NCBI RefSeq assembly: GCF_001865245.1
Contig: NZ_MKXB01000170.1
Location: 96,018 to 141,189 of the forward strand
Direction: 5' to 3'
DNA length: 45,172 bases
Origin: Streptomyces sp. CC53
GTDB taxonomy: Bacteria; Actinomycetota; Actinomycetes; Streptomycetales; Streptomycetaceae
The notes beneath the pieces were generated by a model that saw nothing but the letters and a program-made list of their open reading frames with translations, searched no databases and had not been told where the DNA came from. Positions 37,549 through 44,822 of the stretch are shown here, piece after piece. Both the position numbers and the translations under genes were made by a program. The number at the start of each line of letters is the position of its first letter. Position 1 is the stretch's first letter.

Positions 37549-37554
37549 TAGGCT
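37549..37554 (+). promoter_or_regulatory. Candidate -10 element of the cold-shock gene
   Basis: TAGGCT in the context TGCTAGGCTCAA. Transcription would start near 37561, giving an untranslated leader of about 125 nt. A -35 element is not obvious. Confidence 0.45.
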
Positions 37555-37589
37555 CAACGCAAGTTGCAGTTTGGTTTCCCTTGCAGTAC

Positions 37590-37620
37590 AGAGCCTGCGG
37601 AGCATGTGACCGCGGGCTCT
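37590..37620 (+). promoter_or_regulatory. Hairpin in the 5' leader of the cold-shock gene
   Basis: AGAGCCTGCGG (37590-37600) pairs with CCGCGGGCTCT (37610-37620): 11 bp with one G-U pair and a 9-nt loop. Upstream of it TTGCAGT occurs twice (37564-37570, 37581-37587). A long structured leader is typical of cold-shock mRNAs controlled after transcription. Confidence 0.5.
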
Positions 37621-37684
37621 CGTAGTTTTCAGACTTGTTTGCAGGTTCTGGAGCAGGGCGACCCTTTGGCCCAAGGAGGGCTTT

Positions 37685-37888
37685 ATGGCTACCGGAACCG
37701 TCAAGTGGTTCAACGCTGAAAAGGGCTTCGGCTTCATCGCCCAGGACGGCGGCGGCCCGGATGTCTTCGTCCACTACTCCGCGATCAACGCGAACGGTTT
37801 CCGTTCGCTTGAGGAGAACCAGGTCGTGACCTTCGACGTGACGCAGGGCCCGAAGGGCCCGCAGGCGGAGAACGTCACGGTCTCCTGA
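37685..37888 (+). CDS. CspA-family cold-shock protein
   Basis: 67 aa, the standard length. ATG 37685 with AAGGAGG 5 nt upstream. A single OB-fold domain with the two nucleic-acid-binding motifs: KGFGFI (RNP1) and DVFVHYSAI (RNP2), preceded by the family start [11 protein letters not shown]. It binds single-stranded RNA/DNA as an RNA chaperone. The long structured leader and a strong T-tract terminator make it an isolated, probably highly expressed gene. Unusually for this window, the region around it is less GC-rich. Confidence 0.97.
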   Translation: MATGTVKWFNAEKGFGFIAQDGGGPDVFVHYSAINANGFRSLEENQVVTFDVTQGPKGPQAENVTVS

Positions 37889-37903
37889 CTTAGCAGTACC
37901 CCA

Positions 37904-37953
37904 AGGGGCCCTGTTCCAGCGTTTCTGCTGCGAACGGGGCCCCTGCCCTTTTT
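37904..37953 (+). terminator. Intrinsic terminator with T-tract after the cold-shock gene
   Basis: AGGGGCCCTGTTC (37904-37916) pairs with GAACGGGGCCCCT (37932-37944): 13 bp with one G-U pair. An inner CAGC/GCTG stem closes the loop, and five T residues follow (37949-37953). A canonical hairpin-plus-U-tract is uncommon in Streptomyces. Confidence 0.9.
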
Positions 37954-38088
37954 CCCGAAGGCAAATCCCGGGCGGGAGCTTGCGGACCGGCCGGACCGCG
38001 GCCCGCCGGCAAGCCCCCTCGGCTCCGGAAGGCGCCCGTCCGGGCCCGGACGCACGGCCGCCGCCGCGGACGTGGCGGCGGTCGCACG

Positions 38089-38148
38089 CGTACGGGCCCC
38101 GTCCGTACGAGCCCCATCCGTACGGGCCCCATCCGTACGGGCCCCGTC
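38089..38148. repeat. Tandem repeat, four copies of a 15-bp unit
   Basis: Units at 38089-38103, 38104-38118, 38119-38133 and 38134-38148, consensus CGTACGGGCCCC[AG]TC with one internal G-to-A change. The last unit overlaps the stop codon of the gene on the minus strand (38147-38149). Confidence 0.9.
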
Positions 38149-39043
38149 AGCCGATCTCCCGGACCAGCCGGGACAACACCGGCACGGGCACGGAGTGCCG
38201 CTCGGCGGCCCGCAGCAGCGCCCCGCCGACGGCGTCCACCTCCAGGAGCCGCCCCGCCTCGGCGTCCCGCTGCATGGACGACTTCGTGGCCGCGGGGAAC
38301 GCGTCGTACCGCGCCATGACCGCTTCGGGGTCGAGGGAGACGCCGGCGGCCCGGGCCACGGCGACGGCTTCGCCCACGGCGGCGACCAGCTCGTCACGCC
38401 GCTCCACGCGCACCTCGCCGACGGGCAGGCCGTACCGCGTGGTGAGCAGCGCGAACGGCGCGAGCAGCGCCAGCTTCCCCCACAGGGCCGCCGCCACGTC
38501 CTGCCCCACGCTCACGCCGACGCCGACGCCGCGCAGCACCCCGGCCAGTGCCTCCAGCCGTGCCCGCAGCGCCTCGGGTCCCGCCAGTTCCACCTCCGTG
38601 AACGGTGTGCCGTGCTCGATCACCCCGGGCGCGACCCGCGTGGCCTCCACCCGGATCACCCCGGCCGCGACCCTTCCGGTCCCGTACCGCTCGCGGAGCA
38701 GCTCCAGGTGCTCGATCCCGTTCAGCAGGGGCACGACCAGGGTGTCGTCGCGCAGCACGTCGGCGGGCACCCGCTCCAGCGCTTCCCGCAGGGCGGTCTC
38801 CTTCACAGCGACCAGCACCAGGTCAGGGGCGTCCGCGAGCCGCGTGGCGGCCTCGACGGCCACGTGGAAGTCCCCGTGCTGCCCGCTGCGGACCCGTATC
38901 CCCCCGTCGCGCAGCGCACCCGCGGTCTCCTCCCCCGCCAGGCAGACCACCCGGTGCCCGCCCCGTGCGAGCAGGCCGGCGAGCAGCCCGCCCACCCCTC
39001 CGGGTCCCAGCACGGCCACGGTCAGACGTCCGTTCACGCTCAC
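38147..39043 (-). CDS. Ketopantoate reductase (2-dehydropantoate 2-reductase) family protein
   Basis: 298 aa from GTG 39043, with GGGGAGG 6 nt upstream; a second GTG lies two codons on. N-terminal Rossmann motif VAVLGPGGVGGLLAGLLARGGH for NADPH, LVAVKETAL, and VPLLNGIEHLE with the substrate-site Asn. The helical C-terminal domain has LWGKLALLAPF (catalytic-type Lys) and SSMQRDAEAGRLLEVDAVGG (Ser/Glu of the family). These are the residues of PanE/ApbA, which makes pantoate for coenzyme A, but actinomycetes carry several paralogues and the true substrate is not certain. A 15-bp tandem repeat abuts the stop codon. Confidence 0.85.
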   Translation of the reverse strand: MSVNGRLTVAVLGPGGVGGLLAGLLARGGHRVVCLAGEETAGALRDGGIRVRSGQHGDFHVAVEAATRLADAPDLVLVAVKETALREALERVPADVLRDDTLVVPLLNGIEHLELLRERYGTGRVAAGVIRVEATRVAPGVIEHGTPFTEVELAGPEALRARLEALAGVLRGVGVGVSVGQDVAAALWGKLALLAPFALLTTRYGLPVGEVRVERRDELVAAVGEAVAVARAAGVSLDPEAVMARYDAFPAATKSSMQRDAEAGRLLEVDAVGGALLRAAERHSVPVPVLSRLVREIG

Positions 39044-39134
39044 GCGGTTCCTCCCCTGTCGTGTCGGCTGACGTGTGATCAACGTGGCGCGCGGGCGTGA
39101 AGTGCCCGTCCTCCCGGGAGGGCGTGCCGCCTCG

Positions 39135-39140
39135 TACGCT
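39135..39140 (+). promoter_or_regulatory. Candidate -10 element of the DUF1992 gene
   Basis: TACGCT 6 nt before the ATG at 39147, the same spacing as at mqnA and the SMI1/KNR4 gene; suggests a leaderless mRNA. Confidence 0.4.
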
Positions 39141-39146
39141 GGAGCC

Positions 39147-39569
39147 ATGACCGAGCGGAAACCTCCCGGTGTCACCTTCGAGTCATGGGTCGACAGGCAG
39201 ATCCGCGAGGCCGCCGAGCGCGGCGCCTTCCAGGACCTCGCGGGCCTGGGAAAACCGCTGCCCGACGACTCGGCGCCGTACGACGAACTGTGGTGGATCA
39301 AGGGCAAGATGCGACGCGAGGGCCTGTCCGCCCTGCCGCCCGCGCTGGCCCTGCGCAAGGAGGCCGAGGAGGCCCTGGAGCAGATCGCCCGGGCGTCCTC
39401 GGAGGCGGAGGTGCGCCGCCTCGCGACGGACCTCAACGAGAAGATCGCCGCCGCGGTCCGCCGCCCGCCGCCGGGCCCTGCCCTGAACCTGAAGCCCCTC
39501 GATGTGGAAGACCTGGTCCGCGACTGGCGTACGCACACCGGCGACGGGGGCCGGGACCGGCCCGCGTAG
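39147..39569 (+). CDS. DUF1992 (DnaJ-C28-like conserved domain) protein
   Basis: 140 aa from ATG 39147. The DUF1992 signature is clear in the first 70 residues: SWVDRQIREAAERGAFQDLAGLGKPLPDD and a following YDELWWIKGKMRREGLSALPPALALRKE. The rest is helical (EEALEQIARASSEAEVRRLATDLNEKIAAAVRR) with a short tail. The family occurs alone in bacteria and fused to J-domains in DnaJC28, but no biochemical role is settled. GGAG directly before the ATG is too close to be a good ribosome binding site. Confidence 0.88.
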   Translation: MTERKPPGVTFESWVDRQIREAAERGAFQDLAGLGKPLPDDSAPYDELWWIKGKMRREGLSALPPALALRKEAEEALEQIARASSEAEVRRLATDLNEKIAAAVRRPPPGPALNLKPLDVEDLVRDWRTHTGDGGRDRPA

Positions 39570-39591
39570 CGGAACGGGACGGGCGGGCACC

Positions 39592-39668
39592 CCCCGCAGG
39601 GGCCTCGGCGTCGCTGCTCCTGGGGCGGGACGGGACCTGCTGCGACGACGGCCGAGGCGCCTGCGGGG
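39592..39668. terminator. Long imperfect hairpin between convergent genes
   Basis: Left arm 39592-39613, right arm 39646-39668: about 21 bp with one G/G mismatch and one bulge, 32-nt loop. It fills almost all of the 99-nt gap between the DUF1992 stop and the HTH gene stop and directly abuts the latter. Confidence 0.75.
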
Positions 39669-41252
39669 TCAGGACGGCGTCGGGAGGCAGTCCCGGCAGC
39701 GGCCGGGCTGCGGGGCCCGGAAGGCGCGGTCGCAGCCCTCGCACGTGTGGAGGGGGTGCGGCCGGTCGGGAGCGGGCCGGTTTGGCAGGGGCGGCGGGAT
39801 GAGTGCGGTGAGCCGGTGCGCCAGGAACCCTGCGGGGTACGCCATCTTCTCGGGCAGCCCGTGCGTGAGCCCCTGGCGTACGGCGGCGGGGGCGGCGTCC
39901 CGCTCCAGCCAGGCGGCGACGGCGGGGGCGAGGCGCAGCACGTCCGCCTCGGCGAGCAGCAGTCGCGGGTCGTGGCAGCGAAGGCCGGTCAGCAGCTCGG
40001 CGGCCACCCGCAGCCGCTCGGGATCGGCGTCGCGCGGCACGGGCAGCGGCGCTTTGCGCCTGGCGGCGGGCGCGGTGTGCCGGGCGGTGACCGTGCCTGC
40101 CTCCGCAGCGGCGGCGGGCACGGCGGTCCGAGCAGGCGCGGGCGCTTCCCGAACCGTGAGGGACGGGGCTGCCTTGGCCTCGGGGGCGGGGGTTGTCGTG
40201 ACCCCGTAGGCGGGGGCTGCCTGGGCGGCGGGAGCCGGCCGCGCGGCGGGGCCGGGGACTTCCCCGCCAGCGGCGGGTACGGACTGCACGGCGGGCCCGC
40301 GAACGGGGGCACCGTGCCCAGTGGCGGCGGGCACCGGCTCCCCAACGGGCTTGGGCAAGGCCACCGTCGCGCACGCTTGCGGGGTGTCCCGGACGGCAGG
40401 CCCAGCGGACGCAGCAGGAGTCACGGGCCAGGCAGAAACCACAGGCTGGTCAGCAACCACCGGTTGTGTAGGCGGCACCAGCCCCGCAGGGGGCACGGGC
40501 CCCGCAGGAGGCACGGGCCCCGCAGGAGGCACCGGCTGAGCGGGGACCACCGGCCCCGCAAGATCCACCGGCTGAGCAGAAGCCACCGGCCGAACGGAGG
40601 CAGGGGCCGAGGCGGAGGCAGGGGCGGAGGCAGAAGCAGCGGCGGGGGCAGGGGCGGAGGTGGGGGCGGAGGCGTGAGCAGCAGCCCAGTGAGCGTCGAC
40701 GGACCCCCCGTCCACGTCGAGCGCAGCCGAGCGCACGGCCGCGGGACCCGTGTCGGGAACGGCGCCCAGGCCCACGCCGGGCACAGCGCCCGGTGCCCGC
40801 CCGCCGGGGCCGGCGCCCGCCCCCGCCCCGCGCGCCGGGCCGGGTGCAGCCGTGCCGGCGGTGGCCTTCAGGTGGTCCCCGCCGCAGCTCTTGGGCTGGT
40901 TGTAGAAGACGGTCCGCGTGACGAGCTTGCCGTTGGGGAGCCGCGTGCGCTCCCGCGTCAGGTATCCGGCGGCCTCCAGCTCCCGCAGCCCGGCGGCGAT
41001 CCGCTCCTCGCTCTCCGGGAAGCGGGCGGCGAGGAACCGGATGCTGATCCGGGCGCCGTCCGGCAGGGACTGGATGTGCAGGGCGAGTCCGATGGCGAGG
41101 AGGCTGAGCCGCCGGTGCTGGGCGAGGTGGTTGCCCACCACGGTGAAGTGGTGCGTGTGCCGGGCGTTGACGTGAAGGACGCCTGATCGTGGGGCGGTCG
41201 GGTGAAGCGGGTCCTCTGCGGGGGGCACCGCGCTAAGCTGCTGGGTATCCAT
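39669..41252 (-). CDS. Winged-helix DNA-binding protein with a repetitive linker and C-terminal Zn-ribbon
   Basis: 527 aa from ATG 41252; only a weak AGGAA lies upstream. The N-terminal domain (about 30-122) looks like a winged helix: TVVGNHLAQHRRLSLLAIGLALHIQSL, ISIRFLAARFPESEERIAAGLRELEAAGYLTRERTRLPNGKLVTRTVFYN. A very long Ala/Pro/Val-rich linker follows, including ten (Q/G)PVxxA hexapeptides and an Ala/Ser block. A helical domain (about 400-500, RRKAPLPVPRDADPERLRVAAELLTGLRCHD...) leads to CEGCDRAFRAPQPGRCRDC (C-x2-C-x11-C-x2-C), a probable zinc ribbon. I recognise this as a Streptomyces HTH protein type but know no assigned function. Confidence 0.75.
   Translation of the reverse strand: MDTQQLSAVPPAEDPLHPTAPRSGVLHVNARHTHHFTVVGNHLAQHRRLSLLAIGLALHIQSLPDGARISIRFLAARFPESEERIAAGLRELEAAGYLTRERTRLPNGKLVTRTVFYNQPKSCGGDHLKATAGTAAPGPARGAGAGAGPGGRAPGAVPGVGLGAVPDTGPAAVRSAALDVDGGSVDAHWAAAHASAPTSAPAPAAASASAPASASAPASVRPVASAQPVDLAGPVVPAQPVPPAGPVPPAGPVPPAGLVPPTQPVVADQPVVSAWPVTPAASAGPAVRDTPQACATVALPKPVGEPVPAATGHGAPVRGPAVQSVPAAGGEVPGPAARPAPAAQAAPAYGVTTTPAPEAKAAPSLTVREAPAPARTAVPAAAAEAGTVTARHTAPAARRKAPLPVPRDADPERLRVAAELLTGLRCHDPRLLLAEADVLRLAPAVAAWLERDAAPAAVRQGLTHGLPEKMAYPAGFLAHRLTALIPPPLPNRPAPDRPHPLHTCEGCDRAFRAPQPGRCRDCLPTPS
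40420..40599. repeat. Ten tandem 18-bp repeats inside the HTH-protein gene
   Basis: Units start every 18 nt from 40420; the two at 40492-40509 and 40510-40527 are identical (GGCACGGGCCCCGCAGGA). On the coding strand they give (Q/G/W)PVxxA hexapeptides. Length keeps the frame, so copy number can change without breaking the gene. Confidence 0.85.
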
Positions 41253-41624
41253 TTGGGAACGTCCATTCCTGAGTGGTCAGGCCCCCTCCAAGGATCGGTA
41301 GTCCTGGCTGGGGGCCGCCGCATGTCTGCGGTGGTTGGCTTCGCTCTCGGTGCGAGCATATGCCGCCCAACCATCCGAACCCTGACCTCAGTTGGACAAT
41401 CCACTCGTGTGAGTGACGGGTAGGTAGGGGTGGGTGGGGAAGGTGCCTTACCTCCTTCGTTCTTTCCCTGGAAGATGTCCCGGGCGACCGGGACGCGGCC
41501 CACCGCGACCCGGTCCGACCAGGGCGGATTCGCCCGGGTCCCGGCCTTGCACCCGTGGCCCTCCTGCCCGGTAGGTCCCACCCGGGCAACACCGGCCAGG
41601 CCCCCGACCGCCGCGCGGGCGACG
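41253..41624. other. Spacer with HTH-gene promoter and possible small operators
   Basis: 372 nt between two minus-strand genes. The HTH gene promoter must lie at its left end. A short palindrome CACTC-N4-GAGTG (41402-41415) and a GCGA-tetraloop hairpin GTCCCGG/CCGGGAC (41477-41494) are visible. No gene or RNA family recognised. Confidence 0.45.
41565..41588 (-). terminator. Possible terminator of the flavodoxin-fold oxidoreductase gene
   Basis: TGCCCGG (41565-41571) and CCGGGCA (41582-41588), 7 bp with a 10-nt loop, about 37 nt downstream of the gene stop at 41625. Modest stem; low confidence. Confidence 0.4.
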
Positions 41625-42227
41625 TCAACCAGCCGCGGTCACGGCCTCCGCAGCGTCGACCGGCTCACGCGCGAAGAACCCCTCCGCCTCGGCCAGGGCG
41701 CCCTCGTCGGCGAGGACCTGCCCGGGAGCACTCCCGTTGCCGAGCAGCAGCCCACCCCAACGCATCTCCATGTAGGAGGCGGTGTACCGCAGCGCCACGT
41801 CCAGCGGGTCCGCCACCGCCCGGTCCTCCTCGGCCAGCACGCTGACCCCCCACAGCGTCTTGCCGGCCATGCGCTCCTTGAAGTCGAGCCCCGGCACCCG
41901 CATCCACCCCGTCCAGTGGTCGAGGTAGTGCTTCACCGGCGTGGAGAAGCTGTACCAGTACAGCGGTGAGGCGATCACGACGTCCGTCGCGCCCAGGGTG
42001 GCGTCCATCAGCCACTTGGCGTCCCCGTCGGGGGCCGGGTGCGTCCCGTCCCCGGTGTGCCGCAGGTCCACGTACTCCGGGAGCGCCAGCTGCCGCAGGT
42101 CCGCCCACTCCTGCCGCACACCCGCGGGCAGCCGCTCGGCCGCTCGCCGGGTGAGCTGCTCGGTGTTGCCGTCCGGGCGTGAGCTCCCCAGTACGAAAAG
42201 AAACGTCCGCTCTGTCTCTGCAGCCAT
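41625..42227 (-). CDS. NAD(P)H-dependent flavodoxin-fold oxidoreductase (FMN reductase family)
   Basis: 200 aa from ATG 42227, with GGGGAG 8 nt upstream. Flavodoxin-like fold with the FMN-phosphate loop LGSSRPDGNTEQLTR (14-28). The second FMN contact, DVVIASPLYWYSFSTPVKHYLDHW, is typical of the NADPH-dependent FMN reductase/quinone reductase group. It could reduce FMN, quinones or nitro compounds; nothing in the sequence decides which. It is divergent from the SMI1/KNR4 gene, 115 nt apart. Confidence 0.88.
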   Translation of the reverse strand: MAAETERTFLFVLGSSRPDGNTEQLTRRAAERLPAGVRQEWADLRQLALPEYVDLRHTGDGTHPAPDGDAKWLMDATLGATDVVIASPLYWYSFSTPVKHYLDHWTGWMRVPGLDFKERMAGKTLWGVSVLAEEDRAVADPLDVALRYTASYMEMRWGGLLLGNGSAPGQVLADEGALAEAEGFFAREPVDAAEAVTAAG

Positions 42228-42330
42228 CGCCGCGACTCCCCACTGGTCATGAGCTGGAACAAGATCAGTCGTACGAGGGCGACAACTCCCCCGGCCCGCC
42301 CCGCATTCCGTACACCGATCCGGCCATGCC

Positions 42331-42336
42331 TACGCT
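42331..42336 (+). promoter_or_regulatory. Candidate -10 element of the SMI1/KNR4 gene
   Basis: TACGCT 6 nt before the ATG at 42343, with no ribosome binding site in between; suggests a leaderless mRNA. Confidence 0.4.
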
Positions 42337-42342
42337 CACCAC

Positions 42343-42909
42343 ATGCACGACACCGGCCCGCGCCCACCACTGACCCTCCGGGAACTGGAGACGGCGGAAG
42401 CCGCGCTCGGGGTGGTCTTCCCGGCCGCGTACCGCCACCACCTCCTCCACGTCAGCGCCGGAGGCCGCCGACCGCACGCGGGCGGGATGCTCAAGCCCCT
42501 GCGTCTCGGCCCGAACGGCTGGGGCTGGGAGGACGATCCGTACACCGTCCTGCCCCTCCTGCCCGCCCCGTTCCCGCACCCGGACACGTACCGGGAGGAC
42601 GACGAGGCGCTCGCCGACGGGGAACCGCGGGAGGAGGACTTCGCGGCCCGGGCGGAGTTCTCGGCGGCCTGGCAGGCGTGGGACGAGGCGTGCGAGGAGC
42701 TGGAGGACCGCAAGACGGCGGGTGCGGTGCACCTGGTGGAGCACGGCCACGGCTTCCGCACGCTGTACGTGGTCTCGGGCCGGTACCGGGACACGATGTG
42801 GTTCGACCAGCGGGCCACGAGCGACCGCATCATCCCCCTGCGGGGCCCGGACGGCCGCATCCCCACCTTCGCCGAGTGGTACGCGTGGCCGGAGGGCCGG
42901 GACGGCTGA
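42343..42909 (+). CDS. SMI1/KNR4 (SUKH superfamily) protein
   Basis: 188 aa from ATG 42343. The N-terminal pattern LTLRELETAEAALGVVFPAAYRHHLLHVSAGGRR is the SMI1/KNR4 signature (helix, L-P-x-x-Y-x-x-x-L, then G-G). The central acidic helix (EDDEALADGEPREEDFAARAEFSAAWQAWDEACEELED) is an insertion, followed by strands GAVHLVEHGHGFRTLYVVSGRYRDTMWFD and the C-terminal TFAEWYAWPEGRDG. SUKH proteins often are immunity proteins to polymorphic toxins. No toxin gene is seen on either side here, so it may be a house-keeping or orphan member. Confidence 0.82.
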   Translation: MHDTGPRPPLTLRELETAEAALGVVFPAAYRHHLLHVSAGGRRPHAGGMLKPLRLGPNGWGWEDDPYTVLPLLPAPFPHPDTYREDDEALADGEPREEDFAARAEFSAAWQAWDEACEELEDRKTAGAVHLVEHGHGFRTLYVVSGRYRDTMWFDQRATSDRIIPLRGPDGRIPTFAEWYAWPEGRDG

Positions 42910-43031
42910 TAGCGCCCGTACCCCCGCCGCGAGACCGCGACCGCCGCCCGCTGCCCCGGCCTATCCGCCGCCACAGCCGCCCATACCCGGACCGGCACCG
43001 GCGGCTCCCGGCCGTTGTCAGTGGCAGCCGT

Positions 43032-43037
43032 TAGCGT
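43032..43037 (+). promoter_or_regulatory. Candidate -10 element of the beta-clamp gene
   Basis: TAGCGT 7 nt before the ATG at 43045, without a ribosome binding site; suggests a leaderless mRNA. Confidence 0.35.
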
Positions 43038-43044
43038 CGACGGC

Positions 43045-44289
43045 ATGGAACTGCGCATCGAGCAGCACGCGTTGACCGAGGCCGTGACATGGGCGGCCAG
43101 GGTCCTGCCCACCCGGTCGCCAGTGCCCCTCCTCGGCGGCCTGCTGCTGGAGGCGGAGGACGGCCGCCTCCGCGTCTCGGGCCTCGACCACGAAGCGTCG
43201 GCCGGAGTCGAGACCGAGGCGGAGACCATACGGCCGGGCCGGGCCCTGGTCATGGGCCGCAGACTCCTGGACGTGTGCCGGGTGCTGCCGGAAGGCATGG
43301 TCACCTGCGCGGTGGACAGCCCGTCGCGGCTGACGCTCGGCGCCGGGGGCGCCCGCTTCGGCCTGTCCCTCCTCCCCTTGCAGGACTACCCGGCGCCCCC
43401 AGCCGTACCGCAGGTGCGCGGAGAGGTGGACGCGCCGTCGTTCGCGGCGGCGGTGGCACAGGTGGCGGCCGCTGCGGGCCGGGACGAGACGCTCCCCGCG
43501 CTGACGGGCCTCCGCCTGGCGCTCACCTCTGAAACGCTCACCCTGACGGCGACGGACCGCTACCGCTACGCCCTCCGCACGATCCCGTGGAAGCCGACGG
43601 AACCGGACACGGCACCTGCGGGGCTCCCCTCAGCGGCCCCGGAGACCGAAGCGCGCGAGACAGACGCCCCCGAGACTGGGGCCTCCGCGATGGAGACCCC
43701 TACGGCGGTAGGCGTTGCGGCTGCGGCTGCGGCTCCCGCGGTGGAGGCCCACTTGCTGGAAGCCCTGGTCCCCGCCCGCCGCCTGGCGGAACTGACCCGC
43801 GCCCTCGCGACCGAACCGGGCACCCTGACCGTGGCCCTCGACGACGGCACCTTGGCCCTGGCGACCTCCACGCGCCGCGCGACGACCCGCCTCCTGGAGG
43901 GCAGACTGCCCCGCCACGACAAGCTCTTCGCCCTGGGCGGCACCCCGGCGACGGCCACGCTCGACCGCGCGCCCCTGACGGAGGCGGTGAAGCGCGTGGC
44001 GGTGGTGGCGGAACGGGACAACCCGATCCACCTGACGTTCACCGGCGACACGGTCCACCTCCAGGCCGGCCACGAGGACGACGTGGCCTCCCAGCACGTC
44101 CCTGCCCACCTGGCGGGCGAAGCCCCACTGACGGTCGCCTTCAACCCGGCGTACCTCCTGGAAGCCCTCACCACCTTCGAGGCCCCCACCCTCCACCTCC
44201 ACCTCCAGGGCACCGGCCAACGCGCCCTCCTCACCGCAGGCCCCACCCACCAGCACCTCCTCATGTCGATGCGGACGCCGGGGGTGTGA
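43045..44289 (+). CDS. dnaN: DNA polymerase III beta subunit (sliding clamp) paralogue
   Basis: 414 aa from ATG 43045 (MELRIEQHALTEAVTWAARVLPTR). Three clamp domains can be followed: 1-118, about 125-290, and about 300-414. Family landmarks: LPALTGLRLAL, LTATDRYRYALR, TTRLLEGRLPRHDKL, AVVAERDNPIHLTF and AFNPAYLLEAL. It differs from an ordinary DnaN in two ways. Domain 2 carries an Ala/Glu/Pro/Thr-rich insertion (about 183-234). The usual C-terminal LLMPVRL reads LLMSMRTPGV. dnaA, recF and gyrB are absent around it, so this is not the oriC copy but a second clamp gene. Whether it still forms a ring and binds polymerases is open. A small gene follows 80 nt downstream. Confidence 0.88.
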   Translation: MELRIEQHALTEAVTWAARVLPTRSPVPLLGGLLLEAEDGRLRVSGLDHEASAGVETEAETIRPGRALVMGRRLLDVCRVLPEGMVTCAVDSPSRLTLGAGGARFGLSLLPLQDYPAPPAVPQVRGEVDAPSFAAAVAQVAAAAGRDETLPALTGLRLALTSETLTLTATDRYRYALRTIPWKPTEPDTAPAGLPSAAPETEARETDAPETGASAMETPTAVGVAAAAAAPAVEAHLLEALVPARRLAELTRALATEPGTLTVALDDGTLALATSTRRATTRLLEGRLPRHDKLFALGGTPATATLDRAPLTEAVKRVAVVAERDNPIHLTFTGDTVHLQAGHEDDVASQHVPAHLAGEAPLTVAFNPAYLLEALTTFEAPTLHLHLQGTGQRALLTAGPTHQHLLMSMRTPGV

Positions 44290-44369
44290 CGCAGGGCAGC
44301 CCAGGCGCCGAGGGGACGCCCGCCCCGCAGGGCTTCAAAAGGGCACGCGGCCGGGGCGACGATCCCTCA

Positions 44370-44798
44370 ATGAAGTGGCACGAGCGCGTCCTCACCGCAG
44401 AACACCGCCAGGACTGGGAGGAGGCCATCGCGTTGGTACAACCCCACGCCGAGTGCTACTCCATTGATCACCACAGGCATGACAACCATCTCTGGCACAT
44501 GGACCTGCTCGCCCGCGCCGGACGGTTCGCGGAACTGGCAGAGCGCGCTCTCGCGGATGTCCACGCACGCCGTCGACTGAACAGAGCGCTCAGGGAACGC
44601 GGCATGGACTCGGAGCTGCGCAGCCGGGCGACCGACGGAGACCGGGACGCCCTCTACGCCCTCCTCCGGTTGCTGTGCGAGACCAATCGGCGCCAGGAGG
44701 CCGAGCGAGTGGTACAGGCGCTCGCCCCGGGCGATGATCACGCCCATCAGATCGTGGACTGCCCTACGCCGCCCTCCCCCTCGAACGGCGCCCGGTAG
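44370..44798 (+). CDS. Small helical protein of unknown function
   Basis: 142 aa from ATG 44370; no convincing ribosome binding site. The sequence MKWHERVLTAEHRQDWEEAIALVQPHAECYS...HLWHMDLLARAGRFAELAERALADVHARRRLNRALRERG looks like a series of antiparallel helices, reminiscent of tetratricopeptide-type repeats. I recall similar proteins in Streptomyces without assigned function. The last ~15 residues (CPTPPSPSNGAR) lose this character, and the stop lies only 24 nt before transposase-derived sequence, so the C-terminus may have been altered by an insertion event. Confidence 0.7.
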   Translation: MKWHERVLTAEHRQDWEEAIALVQPHAECYSIDHHRHDNHLWHMDLLARAGRFAELAERALADVHARRRLNRALRERGMDSELRSRATDGDRDALYALLRLLCETNRRQEAERVVQALAPGDDHAHQIVDCPTPPSPSNGAR

Positions 44799-44822
44799 CA
44801 CCCACCCGGCACCGGCTCGCTA

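Noticed and set aside
36655..37551. Plus-strand open frame of about 300 codons between mqnA and the cold-shock gene
   Set aside because: The product is Pro/Arg/Ser strings from the repeat-rich, pyrimidine-rich spacer, with no ribosome binding site or domain; the minus-strand alternatives are equally featureless.
38089..38148. The tandem repeats as a CRISPR array
   Set aside because: Units are contiguous without spacers, are only 15 bp long, and no cas genes are present.
41430..41624. Small plus-strand gene in the spacer left of the flavodoxin-fold gene
   Set aside because: The frame continues into the antisense of the oxidoreductase gene and has no ribosome binding site or domain.
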